Shown here: positions 18,239 through 27,896 of the stretch, one piece after another
Layout: the number at the start of each line of letters is the position of its first letter
Numbering within the stretch: position 1 is the first letter of the stretch
Assembly: GCF_003319185.1 (NCBI RefSeq)
Contig: NZ_QOHJ01000001.1
Span: 806,001 to 870,000 of the forward strand
Origin: Blastococcus sp. TF02A-30
Lineage (GTDB): Bacteria > Actinomycetota > Actinomycetes > Mycobacteriales > Geodermatophilaceae
Reading direction: 5' to 3'
Length of the DNA: 64,000 nucleotides
The notes under the pieces: generated by a model
What the model saw: only the letters and a program-made list of their open reading frames with translations
What the model was told of the DNA's origin: nothing
The model's database searches: none
Translations under genes and position numbers: made by a program

Positions 18239-19132
18239 TCAGGCGACGGTGCGGATCGGGGCGGGGGCCGGCGTGCGCTCGGCGCCGGCGAGGGTCATGG
18301 CCACCTCGTCGAGCACCCCGCGGTGGATCGGCAGCGACATGTGCCCCACGCCCCGGACCAGCACGTTGCGCGCCCCGAGGTCGGGGTGGTCGCACCGGCC
18401 CGCGCTGGTGGGCAGGACCATCTGGTCCAGGTCGCTGTAGATCGCCGTCAGCCGGGTGTCGCACCGCTGCACCGGCTCGGCCAGCTCGCGGAGGACGGGC
18501 GATCCGGGTCGGAGCTGGCGGACCATCGGCGTCGGCAGGGCGTGCGCCAGCAGCGATCCGCCGTGCGGCGTGCCGAGGGTGACCAGCGCGTCCACGCGCC
18601 GGTCGCCTCCCTGCCGCTGCACGTAGTGGCGGGCGATCAGGCCGCCGAGGCTGTGCCCGACCACGTGGATGCGGTCGTGCCCGGTCCGGGCGCAGATCTG
18701 CTCGACGTGCTCGCCGAGTTCCTGCGCCCCGCGGGCGACGTCGCGGAGCAGCGGGCTGTAGTTCCACGAGCAGACGGAGCCGAAGCCGCGTCGCCGGAGG
18801 CGGTGGCGCATCACCGCGAAGATCGAGCGGTTGTCGACCAGGCCGTGCACGAGCAGCACGGGGGTGCGGGCGGCCAGCGGATCGGCGGCGAAGAGCGCGC
18901 GGGCGGCGGGGGACTGGCTGCCGGGGCGGGAGCGCGGGTCGGGGCGGAGCTGCTCGGTGCGGGTCCCGAGCGGGTACATGAGGACGTGCGCGCCCACCCA
19001 GGCCAGCTCGGTGAGCCCGCCGGCCAGCGTCGCGGGGCTGCAGAGCGCCCGGAGCACAGCTCGTGGCGCGCCCTCCGCGGAGCCGTCGGTGTGCGACTCT
19101 GGTCGGGAGCCCGGGGTGCTCGATGGGCGCAT
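18239..19132 (-). CDS. Triacylglycerol lipase / alpha-beta hydrolase
   Basis: A 297-residue hydrolase of the lipase (EstA/LipA-like) type. After a polar N-terminus come PVLLVHGLVDNRSIF (oxyanion loop) and the nucleophile elbow VVGHSLGGLIARHYV. TLGTPHGGS, the acid loop AIYSDLDQMVLP and the catalytic histidine in GVGHMSLP follow, so the Ser-Asp-His triad appears complete. No classical signal peptide is visible, although VGAHVLMYPLG could be membrane-associated. The ATG at 19130-19132 follows GGAGGAA. It is divergent from a membrane protein gene, with a CRP-like site in between. Confidence 0.88.
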   Translation of the reverse strand: MRPSSTPGSRPESHTDGSAEGAPRAVLRALCSPATLAGGLTELAWVGAHVLMYPLGTRTEQLRPDPRSRPGSQSPAARALFAADPLAARTPVLLVHGLVDNRSIFAVMRHRLRRRGFGSVCSWNYSPLLRDVARGAQELGEHVEQICARTGHDRIHVVGHSLGGLIARHYVQRQGGDRRVDALVTLGTPHGGSLLAHALPTPMVRQLRPGSPVLRELAEPVQRCDTRLTAIYSDLDQMVLPTSAGRCDHPDLGARNVLVRGVGHMSLPIHRGVLDEVAMTLAGAERTPAPAPIRTVA

Positions 19133-19234
19133 GACGTTCCTCCCCGTCTGTTCCCACCGGCGGTGCCCGGGCTCGACCGTGCCGGTGGCGGATGCACGCT
19201 CCTGTGCTCCGTTCACCCGACGGTAATACCCGTG

Positions 19235-19250
19235 TGTGGCGGGTGTCACA
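19235..19250. promoter_or_regulatory. CRP-like site TGTGG-N6-TCACA
   Basis: TGTGG (19235-19239), six bases, TCACA (19246-19250). This matches the CRP/GlxR consensus TGTGA-N6-TCACA at nine of ten positions. It lies within the larger inverted repeat TGTGTG-N8-CACACA (19233-19252), in the intergenic region between the divergent lipase and membrane-protein genes. Confidence 0.5.
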
Positions 19251-19313
19251 CAGACGCCCCCCGCGGGTCGGCCATCGAGGCCGGTTCGTGATCGAAGGAG
19301 AAGGGGGAACCGC

Positions 19314-20357
19314 GTGGCCGCCCGCGACGCCCGCACCGGGGCCGCCCGCGACCGGGCCCGGTCGTCGCGCACCCGCCCGTCCCCGCGGCCGTCCGGCCGT
19401 GGCGCCGCCGGTCCGGCGCAGCCGCCGGCCGCCCGCGACGGGCTCGTGGTGGGCGCCGTCCCCCCGGCGGCGCGGCTGACCGGCGTCCTGCTGGTCCTCG
19501 CCGGGCTGCTCGGCGCGGCGGCGGCGTTCCCCACGTACCTCGAGGTGGACGGGCGCTCGCTGGCGCACGCGGGCGGGTTCGGCAGCGCCCTCGTCGCGCT
19601 GCTCGCGCCGCTCGTCACCGTCGCGGTGGGCGTCGTGCTCGCCCGGGGCGCGGTTCCGAAGTTCGGGCTCGCCTACGCGGCCGTGGGCGGCGCGCTCGCC
19701 CTCGGCCAGCTGCTCATCGAGTTCTACCGCGGCAGCACGTCGACCTCCCGCCCCGCCGTCGAGGTGCTGGCCGGGGAGCTCGTGCTGACCAGCGGGATCG
19801 CGAGGGGCCCGGGCTGGCTGCTGGGGGTCGCGGCGCTCGGCCTGACCGTGGCGGCGGGCGCGCTGGCCGTCTCCGCCTGGGGGCGGACGGTGATGGACGA
19901 CGGGGGACCGCTCGACCCGGTGCGCGGCGTGCTGGCGGGGGCGGCCGTGCTGCTCGGCGTCGGCACCGTGCTGTGCCTCTCCCTGCCGGCGGCCGACGTC
20001 CCGGACGACCTCGTCACCGACCCGGCCACCGGCCTCGTCGTCGTGGTGACCCGAGAGGGCCCGCAGGCGCTGCTCGAGCGCCCCGGGCTGGCGCTGCTGG
20101 GCGGGCTGCTGCTCGCCGGTGCGGTGGTGCTCTGCTCGGTGGTGGCCCCGTCGCTGCGGCCGCGGCTCGCCGTGGTGGGTGGGCTGCTGGCTCTCTCGGT
20201 GGCGGTGCTGACCGCCGGGCTGACCGGCTGGCGCGACGCGCTCGCCAGCGACGAGCTCGACTGGACGCTGCCCGGCGGGGGACTGGTCGTGGCCGGCCTG
20301 GCCTACGTCGCGCTCACCGCACTCGCCTGGCGGCTCCGGCGTAGCGCAGGTCACTAG
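19314..20357 (+). CDS. Polytopic membrane protein of unknown function
   Basis: A 347-residue protein. The first 55 residues are hydrophilic and rich in R, P, S and A. About eight hydrophobic helices follow, with a polar loop [16 protein letters not shown] after the first and an acidic loop [15 protein letters not shown] near residue 225. No enzymatic motif is seen and I do not recognise a family. The start GTG 19314 follows AAGGAGAAGGGGG, a strong ribosome site. It ends just before the -10 of the next gene. Confidence 0.7.
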   Translation: MAARDARTGAARDRARSSRTRPSPRPSGRGAAGPAQPPAARDGLVVGAVPPAARLTGVLLVLAGLLGAAAAFPTYLEVDGRSLAHAGGFGSALVALLAPLVTVAVGVVLARGAVPKFGLAYAAVGGALALGQLLIEFYRGSTSTSRPAVEVLAGELVLTSGIARGPGWLLGVAALGLTVAAGALAVSAWGRTVMDDGGPLDPVRGVLAGAAVLLGVGTVLCLSLPAADVPDDLVTDPATGLVVVVTREGPQALLERPGLALLGGLLLAGAVVLCSVVAPSLRPRLAVVGGLLALSVAVLTAGLTGWRDALASDELDWTLPGGGLVVAGLAYVALTALAWRLRRSAGH

Positions 20358-20360
20358 GCT
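20355..20360 (+). promoter_or_regulatory. Candidate -10 (TAGGCT) for the B12-binding protein gene
   Basis: TAGGCT overlaps the stop of the upstream gene and is followed by seven bases and the GTG at 20368, a leaderless layout. Confidence 0.45.
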
Positions 20361-20367
20361 GCCTGCC

Positions 20368-20775
20368 GTGGACGAACGCATCCGGGTGGTCATCGCCAAG
20401 CCGGGCCTCGACGGGCACGACCGGGGCGCCAAGGTCGTCGCCCGCGCGCTGCGCGACGCGGGCATGGAGGTCGTCTACACCGGCCTCCACCAGACGCCGG
20501 AGCAGATCGTGGAGACCGTGGTGCAGGAGGACGCCGACGCGGTCGGGCTGTCCGTCCTCTCCGGGGCGCACATGACGCTGTTCGCGCGCCTGACCGAGCT
20601 CATGCGCGAGCGCGGCGTCGACGACGTCGTCGTCTTCGGCGGCGGGATCATCCCGGACGAGGACATCCCCGAGCTCGAGCGCCTCGGCGTCACCCGCATC
20701 TTCACGCCGGGGGCCACCACCACCGACATCGTCGACTGGGTGCGGACGCACGTGGGGACCCCCGCCGGCACGTGA
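20368..20775 (+). CDS. Stand-alone cobalamin (B12)-binding domain protein
   Basis: A 135-residue B12-binding domain of the methylmalonyl-CoA mutase C-terminal type. The cobalamin-ligating motif DxHxxG is present as [12 protein letters not shown] near residue 15, followed by SVLSGAHM and [12 protein letters not shown]. Proteins of this size act as the small subunit of acyl-CoA mutases such as methylmalonyl- or 2-hydroxyisobutyryl-CoA mutase. No large subunit gene lies in this window, so the partner must be elsewhere, or this protein serves another B12-dependent role. Confidence 0.85.
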   Translation: MDERIRVVIAKPGLDGHDRGAKVVARALRDAGMEVVYTGLHQTPEQIVETVVQEDADAVGLSVLSGAHMTLFARLTELMRERGVDDVVVFGGGIIPDEDIPELERLGVTRIFTPGATTTDIVDWVRTHVGTPAGT

Positions 20776-20782
20776 ACCCGGC

Positions 20783-22639
20783 CTAGGCGACCGGCACCGT
20801 CAGCGACTGGACGGCGCCGGCCCCGGTGGTGATCGTGACCGGCTGCGGGAGCGTGGCTCCGCGGTAGGCCAGATCGCCGCCGGCGAGCACGACCGCCAGC
20901 CGGTGGCCCGCGGCGAAGCGGTGCACGATGCCCGGCAGCTCGATGGTGACCGGGCGGGTCACGTCCCCGATCCGCACCGGGGAGATCAGCCGGTTCGGCA
21001 GCTCCACGGCGCCGTCGGGCCCGATGTCGTAGACCTTCGCGTACGCGACCAGCTGCCCACCGGGACCACCGAGCTGCGTGGCCGCGACGGCCGGCGAGCC
21101 GAGCTGCACGGTCAGCCGGGGGGAGCCGACGACGTCCAGCGGCCGGGCCAGCGGCTCGGTGGCGAACCGGACGGCCGTCCCGGCCGGGTCGGTGACCGGC
21201 CCGGTCTGGTCGAGGAACGACGTCTCGGTGTAGTTGGGCCCGAACGGCCCCGCGCTGCCGTAGCCGCTCGTGCCACGCCGCACCTGCCGCTGGTCGGGCA
21301 CCAGATCGCCACCGCCCGGCGCGGTGCTGGACAGGTGGTAGGTCAGCTCGCGCCCGAGGGGGTAGGTCGGCGCGACCCCGTAGGCCTCGCTGATCGAGCC
21401 GCCGGCGGCCTGCACCCAGTCGCGGTGGAAGGAGAAGTCCGTCGCCGGCTCCGGGCCGAGGCCGCGCACGTGGTGGTCCAGCCAGGCCAGGGCGCGGGCG
21501 CCGAGGTAGCTGTCCTGCGGGTGGCGCAGGTCCATCTCGCCGGGGGCCGACGTGGAGTCGCTGTGCCCGGAGGACTGCCAGACCAGCGCGGTGGGCGTGC
21601 CCTGCTCCCGCAGCGCCGTGTAGGTGGCGACCGACTCCTGCAGGTTGAACAGCGTGTCGGCCTGACCCTGCACCAGCAGCGCCGGCACCCGCACCTGGTC
21701 CACGTAGCTCGCCACCGAGTTGGAGCGGAGGAAGTCGATCGACGCCTGGCTGGGGTGGCCCTGCAGTGCCACCTCGGCGAGCGCCCGGCACACCTCGGGC
21801 TCGAAGTTCACGCACGTGGTACGGGCGAACGCCTGCCAGCGCGCCGGATCGCGCAGGGCGGCGAGGTCCTGCGCCCCGTTGATCGCGCCGAGCGCGGTGA
21901 ACAACGCCGCCCACTGGTACTTGAAGACGCCGGCCGACGACGACCGCAGCGAGCCGGACGCCGCCGTGCCGCCGGGCAGGCCGCTGTTCTCCGGGGCCAG
22001 CGAGTAGGCCAGGTCGTTCCAGGTGATCGAGGGGACGATGGCGTCCAGGCGGTCGGTCCCCGCCCGGCGCTCGGCCGCCGCGGCCGCGAACTGGATCTGG
22101 CCGCCGTACGAGCCGCCGAGCATGCCGACCTGCGGATCGTGCACCGGTGGGCGGCCCCGGCGCGGCCGGTCCTCCCGGACGACCTGGTCCACCACGACCC
22201 GCTCGCCGGTCGCGTCGTCGACCGCCTCGATCGACGGGTCGCCGCCCAGGAAGCGCAGCAGCTGGCCGGCGGCGGCGCCGTCGTGCTCCACGTCGTCGAG
22301 GGTGATGGGGCACAGGTCGCCGTCGACGAAGCCGAGGCCGGTGTAGGAGAGCGTGACGTAGCCGTGCTCACCGAACCCCTGCGCGAGGTCGGCCTGGTCG
22401 GCCTTCGTGCCGCCGAAGCCGTTGGTCGCCAGCAGCGCGGGCGCCGGGTGCGCGGCGTCCACCCCGGCCGGCACGTACAGGTCGGCGTCGATCCGGCAGG
22501 TCCGGTTCTCCGGCCCCAGCCCGGTGACGGTGATGGTGAGGTCGCGCGGCGCCATGTCGGCGGCGGCCGGTGGGGCGAGGGCGACCGTCCCCCCGGCGGT
22601 CACGGCAGCGCTGAGCAGGGCGGTCGCGGATCGGCGCAC
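20783..22639 (-). CDS. Secreted CocE/NonD (X-Pro dipeptidyl-peptidase, S15-type) hydrolase
   Basis: A 618-residue exported serine hydrolase. The signal peptide has RRSATALLSAAVTAGGTVA followed by a likely cleavage after APPAAADMA. The alpha/beta domain carries the nucleophile GGSYGGQIQF, DTLFNLQES as the acid region and SSGHSD as the histidine region. The C-terminal beta-rich domain (GSPRLTVQLGS, RFAAGHRLAVVLAGGD) is the jelly-roll typical of CocE/NonD. The GTG at 22637-22639 is preferred because GAGGAG precedes it and the signal peptide begins there. The substrate may be a proline peptide or an ester. Confidence 0.88.
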   Translation of the reverse strand: MRRSATALLSAAVTAGGTVALAPPAAADMAPRDLTITVTGLGPENRTCRIDADLYVPAGVDAAHPAPALLATNGFGGTKADQADLAQGFGEHGYVTLSYTGLGFVDGDLCPITLDDVEHDGAAAGQLLRFLGGDPSIEAVDDATGERVVVDQVVREDRPRRGRPPVHDPQVGMLGGSYGGQIQFAAAAAERRAGTDRLDAIVPSITWNDLAYSLAPENSGLPGGTAASGSLRSSSAGVFKYQWAALFTALGAINGAQDLAALRDPARWQAFARTTCVNFEPEVCRALAEVALQGHPSQASIDFLRSNSVASYVDQVRVPALLVQGQADTLFNLQESVATYTALREQGTPTALVWQSSGHSDSTSAPGEMDLRHPQDSYLGARALAWLDHHVRGLGPEPATDFSFHRDWVQAAGGSISEAYGVAPTYPLGRELTYHLSSTAPGGGDLVPDQRQVRRGTSGYGSAGPFGPNYTETSFLDQTGPVTDPAGTAVRFATEPLARPLDVVGSPRLTVQLGSPAVAATQLGGPGGQLVAYAKVYDIGPDGAVELPNRLISPVRIGDVTRPVTIELPGIVHRFAAGHRLAVVLAGGDLAYRGATLPQPVTITTGAGAVQSLTVPVA

Positions 22640-22783
22640 AGGGGCTCCTCGTCGTCGGCGTGCGGCGGCGGTGCGGCGGGTCCGGCGTCCGATCTGCCGC
22701 CATCGGGTGAGGAATCGTGTGATGCCAACCACGACGGGCCCACCACCTCAACGCCCGGAGCGGCGGGCGGGTTACGGCAGGGC

Positions 22784-22789
22784 TACGGT
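22784..22789 (+). promoter_or_regulatory. Candidate -10 (TACGGT) for leaderless sucCD
   Basis: TACGGT is followed by eight bases and the GTG at 22798. Confidence 0.5.
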
Positions 22790-22797
22790 GCCTGTTC

Positions 22798-23958
22798 GTG
22801 GATCTCTTCGAGTACCAGGCCCGTGACCTGTTGGCCTCGCACGGCGTGCCCGTGCTCCCCGGCGGCGTCGCCGAGACCCCCGAGCAGGCGGAGGCGATCG
22901 CCCGCGAGATCGGGACCCAGGTCGTCGTCAAGGCGCAGGTGAAGACCGGCGGCCGCGGCAAGGCCGGCGGCGTCAAGCTGGCGGCCGACGCCGACGAGGC
23001 GCGCGCCCGCGCCCAGGACATCCTGGGGCTGGACATCAAGGGGCACATCACCCACCGCGTGATGGTGGCCCAGGCCAGCGACATCGCCGAGGAGTACTAC
23101 TTCTCCTACCTGCTCGACCGCTCCAACCGCACCTTCCTGGCCATGGCCTCGAAGGAGGGCGGCATGGAGATCGAGCAGCTCGCCGTCGAGCGCCCCGAGG
23201 CCCTGGCCCGGATCCCCGTCGACGCCAGCAAGGGCGTCGACGCCGCCAAGGCCGCCGAGATCGTGGACGCCGCCGGGTTCGCCCCCGAGGTGCGCGACCA
23301 GGTCATCGCGATCGCCGTGCAGCTGTGGGACGTCTTCAGCAAGGAGGACGCCACCCTGGTAGAGGTCAACCCGCTGGCCAAGGCGCCGGACGGCACCGTC
23401 CTGGCCCTCGACGCCAAGGTGACCCTCGACGAGAACGCTGGCTTCCGGCACCCCGAGCACGCCGCCCTGGAGGACAAGGCCGCCGCCGACCCGCTCGAGG
23501 CCGCCGCCAAGGAGAAGGACCTCAACTACGTCAAGCTCGACGGCGAGGTCGGCATCATCGGCAACGGCGCCGGCCTGGTCATGAGCACCCTCGACGTCGT
23601 CGCCTACGCCGGTGAGGAGTTCGGCGGCGTCAAGCCGGCCAACTTCCTCGACATCGGCGGCGGCGCCTCGGCCGAGGTCATGGCCAACGGGCTGCACATC
23701 ATCCTGGGCGACCCGGCCGTGAAGAGCGTGTTCGTCAACGTCTTCGGGGGCATCACCGCCTGCGACGCCGTGGCGAACGGCATCGTCTCCGCGCTGAGCA
23801 TCCTCGGTGACGAGGCCACCAAGCCCCTCGTCGTCCGCCTCGACGGCAACAACGTCGAGGAGGGCCGCCGGATCCTCGCCGAGGCCAACCACCCGCTGGT
23901 GACCGTGGTCGACACGATGGACGGCGCCGCGCGCCGGGCCGCCGAGCTCGCCGCCTGA
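22798..23958 (+). CDS. sucC: Succinyl-CoA synthetase (ADP-forming) beta subunit
   Basis: This TCA-cycle subunit makes ATP or GTP from succinyl-CoA. The 386 residues are full length. The ATP-grasp domain begins [19 protein letters not shown], with [20 protein letters not shown] as the nucleotide-binding loop. VEVNPLA binds the metal. The C-terminal CoA-ligase half has [18 protein letters not shown] and [17 protein letters not shown]. It pairs with sucD 30 bases downstream. This order, followed by Rv0954-like, perM and purN-purH, matches the mycobacterial chromosome. Confidence 0.97.
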   Translation: MDLFEYQARDLLASHGVPVLPGGVAETPEQAEAIAREIGTQVVVKAQVKTGGRGKAGGVKLAADADEARARAQDILGLDIKGHITHRVMVAQASDIAEEYYFSYLLDRSNRTFLAMASKEGGMEIEQLAVERPEALARIPVDASKGVDAAKAAEIVDAAGFAPEVRDQVIAIAVQLWDVFSKEDATLVEVNPLAKAPDGTVLALDAKVTLDENAGFRHPEHAALEDKAAADPLEAAAKEKDLNYVKLDGEVGIIGNGAGLVMSTLDVVAYAGEEFGGVKPANFLDIGGGASAEVMANGLHIILGDPAVKSVFVNVFGGITACDAVANGIVSALSILGDEATKPLVVRLDGNNVEEGRRILAEANHPLVTVVDTMDGAARRAAELAA

Positions 23959-23988
23959 TCGCCCCGACTCCGGACTAGGACACAGCAG

Positions 23989-24867
23989 ATGTCGATCTTC
24001 CTCAACGAGAACAGCAAGGTCATCGTCCAGGGCATGACCGGCTCGGAGGGCAGCAAGCACACGCAGCGCATGCTCGCCTCCGGCACCGCGATCGTCGGTG
24101 GCGTGAACCCGCGCAAGGCCGGCACGAGCGTCGACTTCGACGGCGCCAGCGTGCCCGTCTTCGGCGGCGTCGCCGAGGCGATGAAGGAGACCGGGGCCGA
24201 CGTCAGCGTCATCTTCGTGCCGCCGCCGTTCGCCAAGGCCGCCGTCATCGAGGCCATCGACGCCCAGATCGGGCTCGCCGTGGTCATCACCGAGGGCATC
24301 CCGGTGCACGACTCGACCTACTTCTGGGCGCACGCCCAGGGTGGCTCGACCCGGATCATCGGCCCGAACTGCCCCGGCCTGATCAGCCCCGGGCGCAGCA
24401 ACGCCGGCATCATCCCGGCCAACATCACCAAGCAGGGCAAGATCGGCCTGGTGTCGAAGTCGGGCACGCTGACCTACCAGATGATGTACGAGCTCCGGGA
24501 CATCGGTTTCTCCACCGCGATCGGCATCGGCGGCGACCCGGTCATCGGGACCACGCACATCGACGCCCTCCAGGCCTTCCAGGAGGACCCGGAGACCGAG
24601 GCCATCGTGATGATCGGCGAGATCGGCGGCGACGCCGAGGAGCGCGCCGCGGACTTCATCAAGGCCAACGTCACCAAGCCGGTCGTCGGCTACGTCGCGG
24701 GCTTCACCGCCCCCGAGGGCAAGACCATGGGCCACGCCGGTGCGATCGTGTCCGGCTCGGCCGGCACGGCGCAGGCGAAGAAGGAGGCCCTCGAGGCCGC
24801 GGGCGTCCGGGTGGGCAAGACCCCCTCGGAGACCGCCACGCTCATGCGCGAGCTCGTCGGCGCCTGA
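23989..24867 (+). CDS. sucD: Succinyl-CoA synthetase alpha subunit
   Basis: A 292-residue partner of SucC. The N-terminal CoA-binding Rossmann domain has [17 protein letters not shown] and [10 protein letters not shown]. The central part has [12 protein letters not shown]. The phosphohistidine loop is [14 protein letters not shown] near residue 248. The sequence is intact to [12 protein letters not shown]. The ATG at 23989 lies 30 bases after sucC. A near-perfect hairpin 18 bases after the stop ends the operon. Confidence 0.97.
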   Translation: MSIFLNENSKVIVQGMTGSEGSKHTQRMLASGTAIVGGVNPRKAGTSVDFDGASVPVFGGVAEAMKETGADVSVIFVPPPFAKAAVIEAIDAQIGLAVVITEGIPVHDSTYFWAHAQGGSTRIIGPNCPGLISPGRSNAGIIPANITKQGKIGLVSKSGTLTYQMMYELRDIGFSTAIGIGGDPVIGTTHIDALQAFQEDPETEAIVMIGEIGGDAEERAADFIKANVTKPVVGYVAGFTAPEGKTMGHAGAIVSGSAGTAQAKKEALEAAGVRVGKTPSETATLMRELVGA

Positions 24868-24884
24868 CCGCCCGAGCACGTCCA

Positions 24885-24923
24885 CCGCTGCCCGGTACCC
24901 CCTCGCGGGGTGCCGGGCAGCGG
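24885..24923 (+). terminator. 17-bp terminator hairpin after sucCD
   Basis: Arms 24885-24901 and 24907-24923 match except for one position, with a five-base loop. Confidence 0.8.
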
Positions 24924-25024
24924 CGTCCCGCCGGGTGACGAACCCGCCCGGCGCCTTGCGCACCCGGGGACCGCGCCCGACGATGCGCACACCGATCGAA
25001 CGACGAACCGAGGAGCGCCGCGGG

Positions 25025-25942
25025 ATGACCAGCCAGCCGCCACCGGGCGGCTACGACCCGGCGCAGGGGCAGCAGCCCTACGGCCAGCCCTACGGGCAGC
25101 AGCCGTACGGCCAGCAGCCCCACGGCGTTCCTGGGCAGCCGTACGGTGCACCGGCCGGCCGGCCCGGTGGCTGGAACGCGCCCCCGCCGGTGCCGCCGGC
25201 GTCCGCCCGGCGGCGTCCCCGGGTGGTCGACTGGGTGCTCCTGGGCGGCGCGGCGCTCTACCTGCTCTTCGCGCTGCTGCCGTGGATGAGCAGCGACGAG
25301 AGCCCCGTCTCGGTCAACGGCTTCGACAGCTCGGTCTCCTCGGAGTTCTTCGGTTTCCCCTTCGCCGTCTCGATCGGGTACTCGTCCGCGCTGGTGGTGT
25401 GCGCGTGGGTGCTGCTCGTCCTCGCCGCCGTGTGGGCCCTCCTCCCGGCCCTCGGCAAGGGCCACGTGGTCCAGGTGTCGTTCCCGCGGGAGGGCGTCGC
25501 CGTCCTGCTCACCGGCCTGGCCTTCGTGCTCACCTTCACCACCTGGGTCCAGACGCTCACGCTCGACGGGCAGGTCGCCGAGGGCCTCGACGGCGGCTCG
25601 TTCAGCGTCATGGCGTTCCTGACCCTGCTCACGTCGCTCGCGCTGCTGGTGGCCGCGGTGCTGTCGCTGCTGCCGGCGCTGCGGAACCGGGCGAAGGTCC
25701 CCGGTGCGGTCGCGGGTGCGGCGCAGTGGGTCAACCGGCCCGGGCCGGCGTTCGGCCCCCCGGGTCAGGCGGGCCCGCCCCCGACCGGCCCGCAGGAGCC
25801 GTGGCAGCAGGGGTCCTGGCAGCAGCCGCCGTCGCCGCAGCCGTACGGGCAACCCCTCCCACCGCCGCCGCCCGCCCAGGCGCCCCCGCCGGAGGGGCCG
25901 CCGCAGGGACCACCGCCCGCGACCGGCGGCTCCGGCGGCTGA
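25025..25942 (+). CDS. Rv0954-like membrane protein with Gln/Pro/Tyr-rich tails
   Basis: A 305-residue protein. The N-terminal 50 residues carry tandem PYGQ and GQQPYG units. Four membrane spans follow between about residues 70 and 220. The C-terminal tail is rich in P, Q and G and also disordered. Position between sucD and perM and this architecture match mycobacterial Rv0954 (DUF5336-like), a divisome-associated membrane protein. Function here is inferred from that synteny. The ATG at 25025 is preceded by GAGGAG. A short terminator follows at 25948-25967. Confidence 0.75.
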   Translation: MTSQPPPGGYDPAQGQQPYGQPYGQQPYGQQPHGVPGQPYGAPAGRPGGWNAPPPVPPASARRRPRVVDWVLLGGAALYLLFALLPWMSSDESPVSVNGFDSSVSSEFFGFPFAVSIGYSSALVVCAWVLLVLAAVWALLPALGKGHVVQVSFPREGVAVLLTGLAFVLTFTTWVQTLTLDGQVAEGLDGGSFSVMAFLTLLTSLALLVAAVLSLLPALRNRAKVPGAVAGAAQWVNRPGPAFGPPGQAGPPPTGPQEPWQQGSWQQPPSPQPYGQPLPPPPPAQAPPPEGPPQGPPPATGGSGG

Positions 25943-25947
25943 GCGTG

Positions 25948-25967
25948 GCGGGCTGATCACAGCCCGC
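25948..25967 (+). terminator. Small hairpin after the Rv0954-like gene
   Basis: GCGGGCT (25948-25954) pairs with AGCCCGC (25961-25967) around six bases. Confidence 0.55.
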
Positions 25968-26057
25968 TGACGACGTCCGGCCCGCCCGGTGGCGTGGCGC
26001 ACCGGATCGCGTCCGCCCGGCGCGTGCGGCGTCGATCCGCCGCCGGCGCTTGCGACA

Positions 26058-27260
26058 GTGGAGGACGTGGTCTCCCTGCTCGCACGCCTGCCCCGCACGG
26101 GTCCGGACGTCGGGGACGGCCGACGGCTGCCGATGGTCTGGCTGGCCCTCGCCGCGGGAGCCGCCGTGACGCTGGCCGGGCTCGCCGGTCTGTCGCTCGC
26201 CGTCGGCGTCGTCTCGACCCTCGACCCCACCGGCGGTCTCTCGACCGGCAGCTCGATCGCGCTGGCCGGCCGGCTCTGGCTGCTCGCCCAGGGAGCCGGC
26301 ATCACGGTGGCCTCCGGGCCCATCGTGCTGGCGCCGCTGCTGCTCACCCTCGGCATCGCCTGGGGCCTCTCCCGCGCCGGCCGAGCCGTGGTGCAGCTCG
26401 GCGACCTGCACGAGTCCCGGGACGCCGTGCGCGCCGCCGGGGTCCTGGTGACCACGCACGTCGTCCTCACCGTCGGGGTCGCCCTCGCACTCGCCGACCC
26501 CGGAGCCCGCGTCTCGCTCGGCCGCACGCTGGCGGGGTCGGTCCTGCTCGCGCTGGCCGCCGCCGGGTGGGGCGTGTGGCGGGAGTCCGGCCTGCTCGAC
26601 GTCGCCCTGGACCGCCTGCCCGGGGCGGTCCGGCCGCTGCTGCGCGGCGTGCTCGCCGGTCTGCTCGCCGCCCTCGCGCTCTGCACCGCGGTCGTCGCCG
26701 TGGCGCTGGCCGCCGACGCCGACGGCTACGCCGCGCTGTCCGGATCGCTGGGCGGAGCGGGGGCAGGGGCGGTCGGCCTGCTCGGGCTCAGCCTGCTGCT
26801 GCTGCCGAACGCGGCGGCCGCCGTGCTCGGTCTGGCCGCGGGACCGGGGTTCTCCGTCGGCACCGGGACGCTCGTCTCGGTGCACGGGGTGACGCTCGCC
26901 CCCGTGCCCGCCCTGCCGCTGCTGGCGGCGCTGCCCGACACCCAGGCGGTGCCCCTGCTGGCGTTCGCGTCCCAGGCCGTCCCGGCGCTGGCCGGCCTGG
27001 TGGCCGGGGCGACGGTCGGCCGGCGGCTCCGGCCGGAGGACGGCGGCTCGGTGGTGGCCGGCCTGGTCGGGTTGCTCGCCGGGGCCCTGCTCGGCGCAGC
27101 CTCCGGCGTCCTGGTCTGGATCGCGGGCGGCTCGCTGGGCGACGGCGCCCTGGGCACCGTCGGGGCGCCGCCGCTGTCCACCGCCCTCGCGGTGGCCGCC
27201 CAGGCGGGGATCGCCGCGGCCGTGGCGGCCGCGGTCGGCCGGTGGCGCGCTCGCCCCTGA
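26058..27260 (+). CDS. perM: PerM-like (DUF6350) cell-division-associated membrane protein
   Basis: A polytopic membrane protein of about 400 residues with roughly ten hydrophobic helices and few charged loops. It has the length, composition and position (immediately upstream of purN) of the actinobacterial DUF6350 family, whose mycobacterial member PerM (Rv0955) supports cell division. The family assignment rests largely on synteny and topology because the sequence is low in motifs. The start is uncertain: GTG 26058 or GTG 26067 are likely, and an open frame extends upstream to 25989. Confidence 0.75.
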   Translation: MEDVVSLLARLPRTGPDVGDGRRLPMVWLALAAGAAVTLAGLAGLSLAVGVVSTLDPTGGLSTGSSIALAGRLWLLAQGAGITVASGPIVLAPLLLTLGIAWGLSRAGRAVVQLGDLHESRDAVRAAGVLVTTHVVLTVGVALALADPGARVSLGRTLAGSVLLALAAAGWGVWRESGLLDVALDRLPGAVRPLLRGVLAGLLAALALCTAVVAVALAADADGYAALSGSLGGAGAGAVGLLGLSLLLLPNAAAAVLGLAAGPGFSVGTGTLVSVHGVTLAPVPALPLLAALPDTQAVPLLAFASQAVPALAGLVAGATVGRRLRPEDGGSVVAGLVGLLAGALLGAASGVLVWIAGGSLGDGALGTVGAPPLSTALAVAAQAGIAAAVAAAVGRWRARP

Positions 27261-27271
27261 CGGCGTCCTTA

Positions 27272-27277
27272 TAGGGT
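27272..27277 (+). promoter_or_regulatory. Candidate -10 (TAGGGT) for purN-purH
   Basis: TAGGGT lies inside TTATAGGGT, one of the few AT-containing stretches here. It is followed by seven bases and the GTG at 27285, so the transcript is probably leaderless. Confidence 0.5.
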
Positions 27278-27284
27278 CGGCGTC

Positions 27285-27896
27285 GTGCCTGCCCCGCTGC
27301 CTCCTGCGCGGGCCCGGGTCGTCGTGCTGCTGTCCGGCGCCGGTTCGCTGTGCGCCGCCCTGCTGGCCGCCACCGACGATCCCGCGTACCCGGCCGACGT
27401 CGTGGCCGTGGGCGCGGACCGCGAGGCGCCGGGCCTCGAGCACGCCCGGCAGCGCGGCGTCCCGACCTTCGTCGAGCCGCTGCCGGCGCACCCCGACCGC
27501 GCCGCCTGGGACCGGGCGCTGGCGGCCGCCATCGCTGCCTTCGAGCCCGACCTGGTGGTCTCCGCCGGGTTCATGAAGATCGTCGGTCCCGCCGTGCTCG
27601 AGGCGTTCGGCGGCCGGCTGATCAACACCCACCCCGCGCTGCTGCCGGCGTTCCCGGGCGCGCACGCGGTGCGCGACGCGCTGGCCGCGGGCGCGACGGT
27701 CACGGGGTCGACGGTGCACCTGGTCGACGCGGGTGTCGACACCGGGCCGGTGCTGGCCCAGCGCGAGGTACCGGTCCTCCCGGACGACGACGAGGCCCGC
27801 CTGCACGAGCGGATCAAGGACGTGGAGCGCGAGCTCCTGGTGACGACGGTGGCTGCGCTGGTCACCTCCGGACAGACGAGGAAGAGCGACCGATGA
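27285..27896 (+). CDS. purN: Phosphoribosylglycinamide formyltransferase
   Basis: Transfers formyl from 10-formyl-THF to GAR in purine synthesis. The 203 residues are standard. The N-terminal loop [15 protein letters not shown] binds the phosphate. Catalytic residues lie in [17 protein letters not shown] (Asn-x-His) and [13 protein letters not shown] (Asp). The stop overlaps the purH start by four bases (ATGA), giving translational coupling. folD, which supplies the folate cofactor, lies 2.8 kb downstream. Confidence 0.96.
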   Translation: MPAPLPPARARVVVLLSGAGSLCAALLAATDDPAYPADVVAVGADREAPGLEHARQRGVPTFVEPLPAHPDRAAWDRALAAAIAAFEPDLVVSAGFMKIVGPAVLEAFGGRLINTHPALLPAFPGAHAVRDALAAGATVTGSTVHLVDAGVDTGPVLAQREVPVLPDDDEARLHERIKDVERELLVTTVAALVTSGQTRKSDR

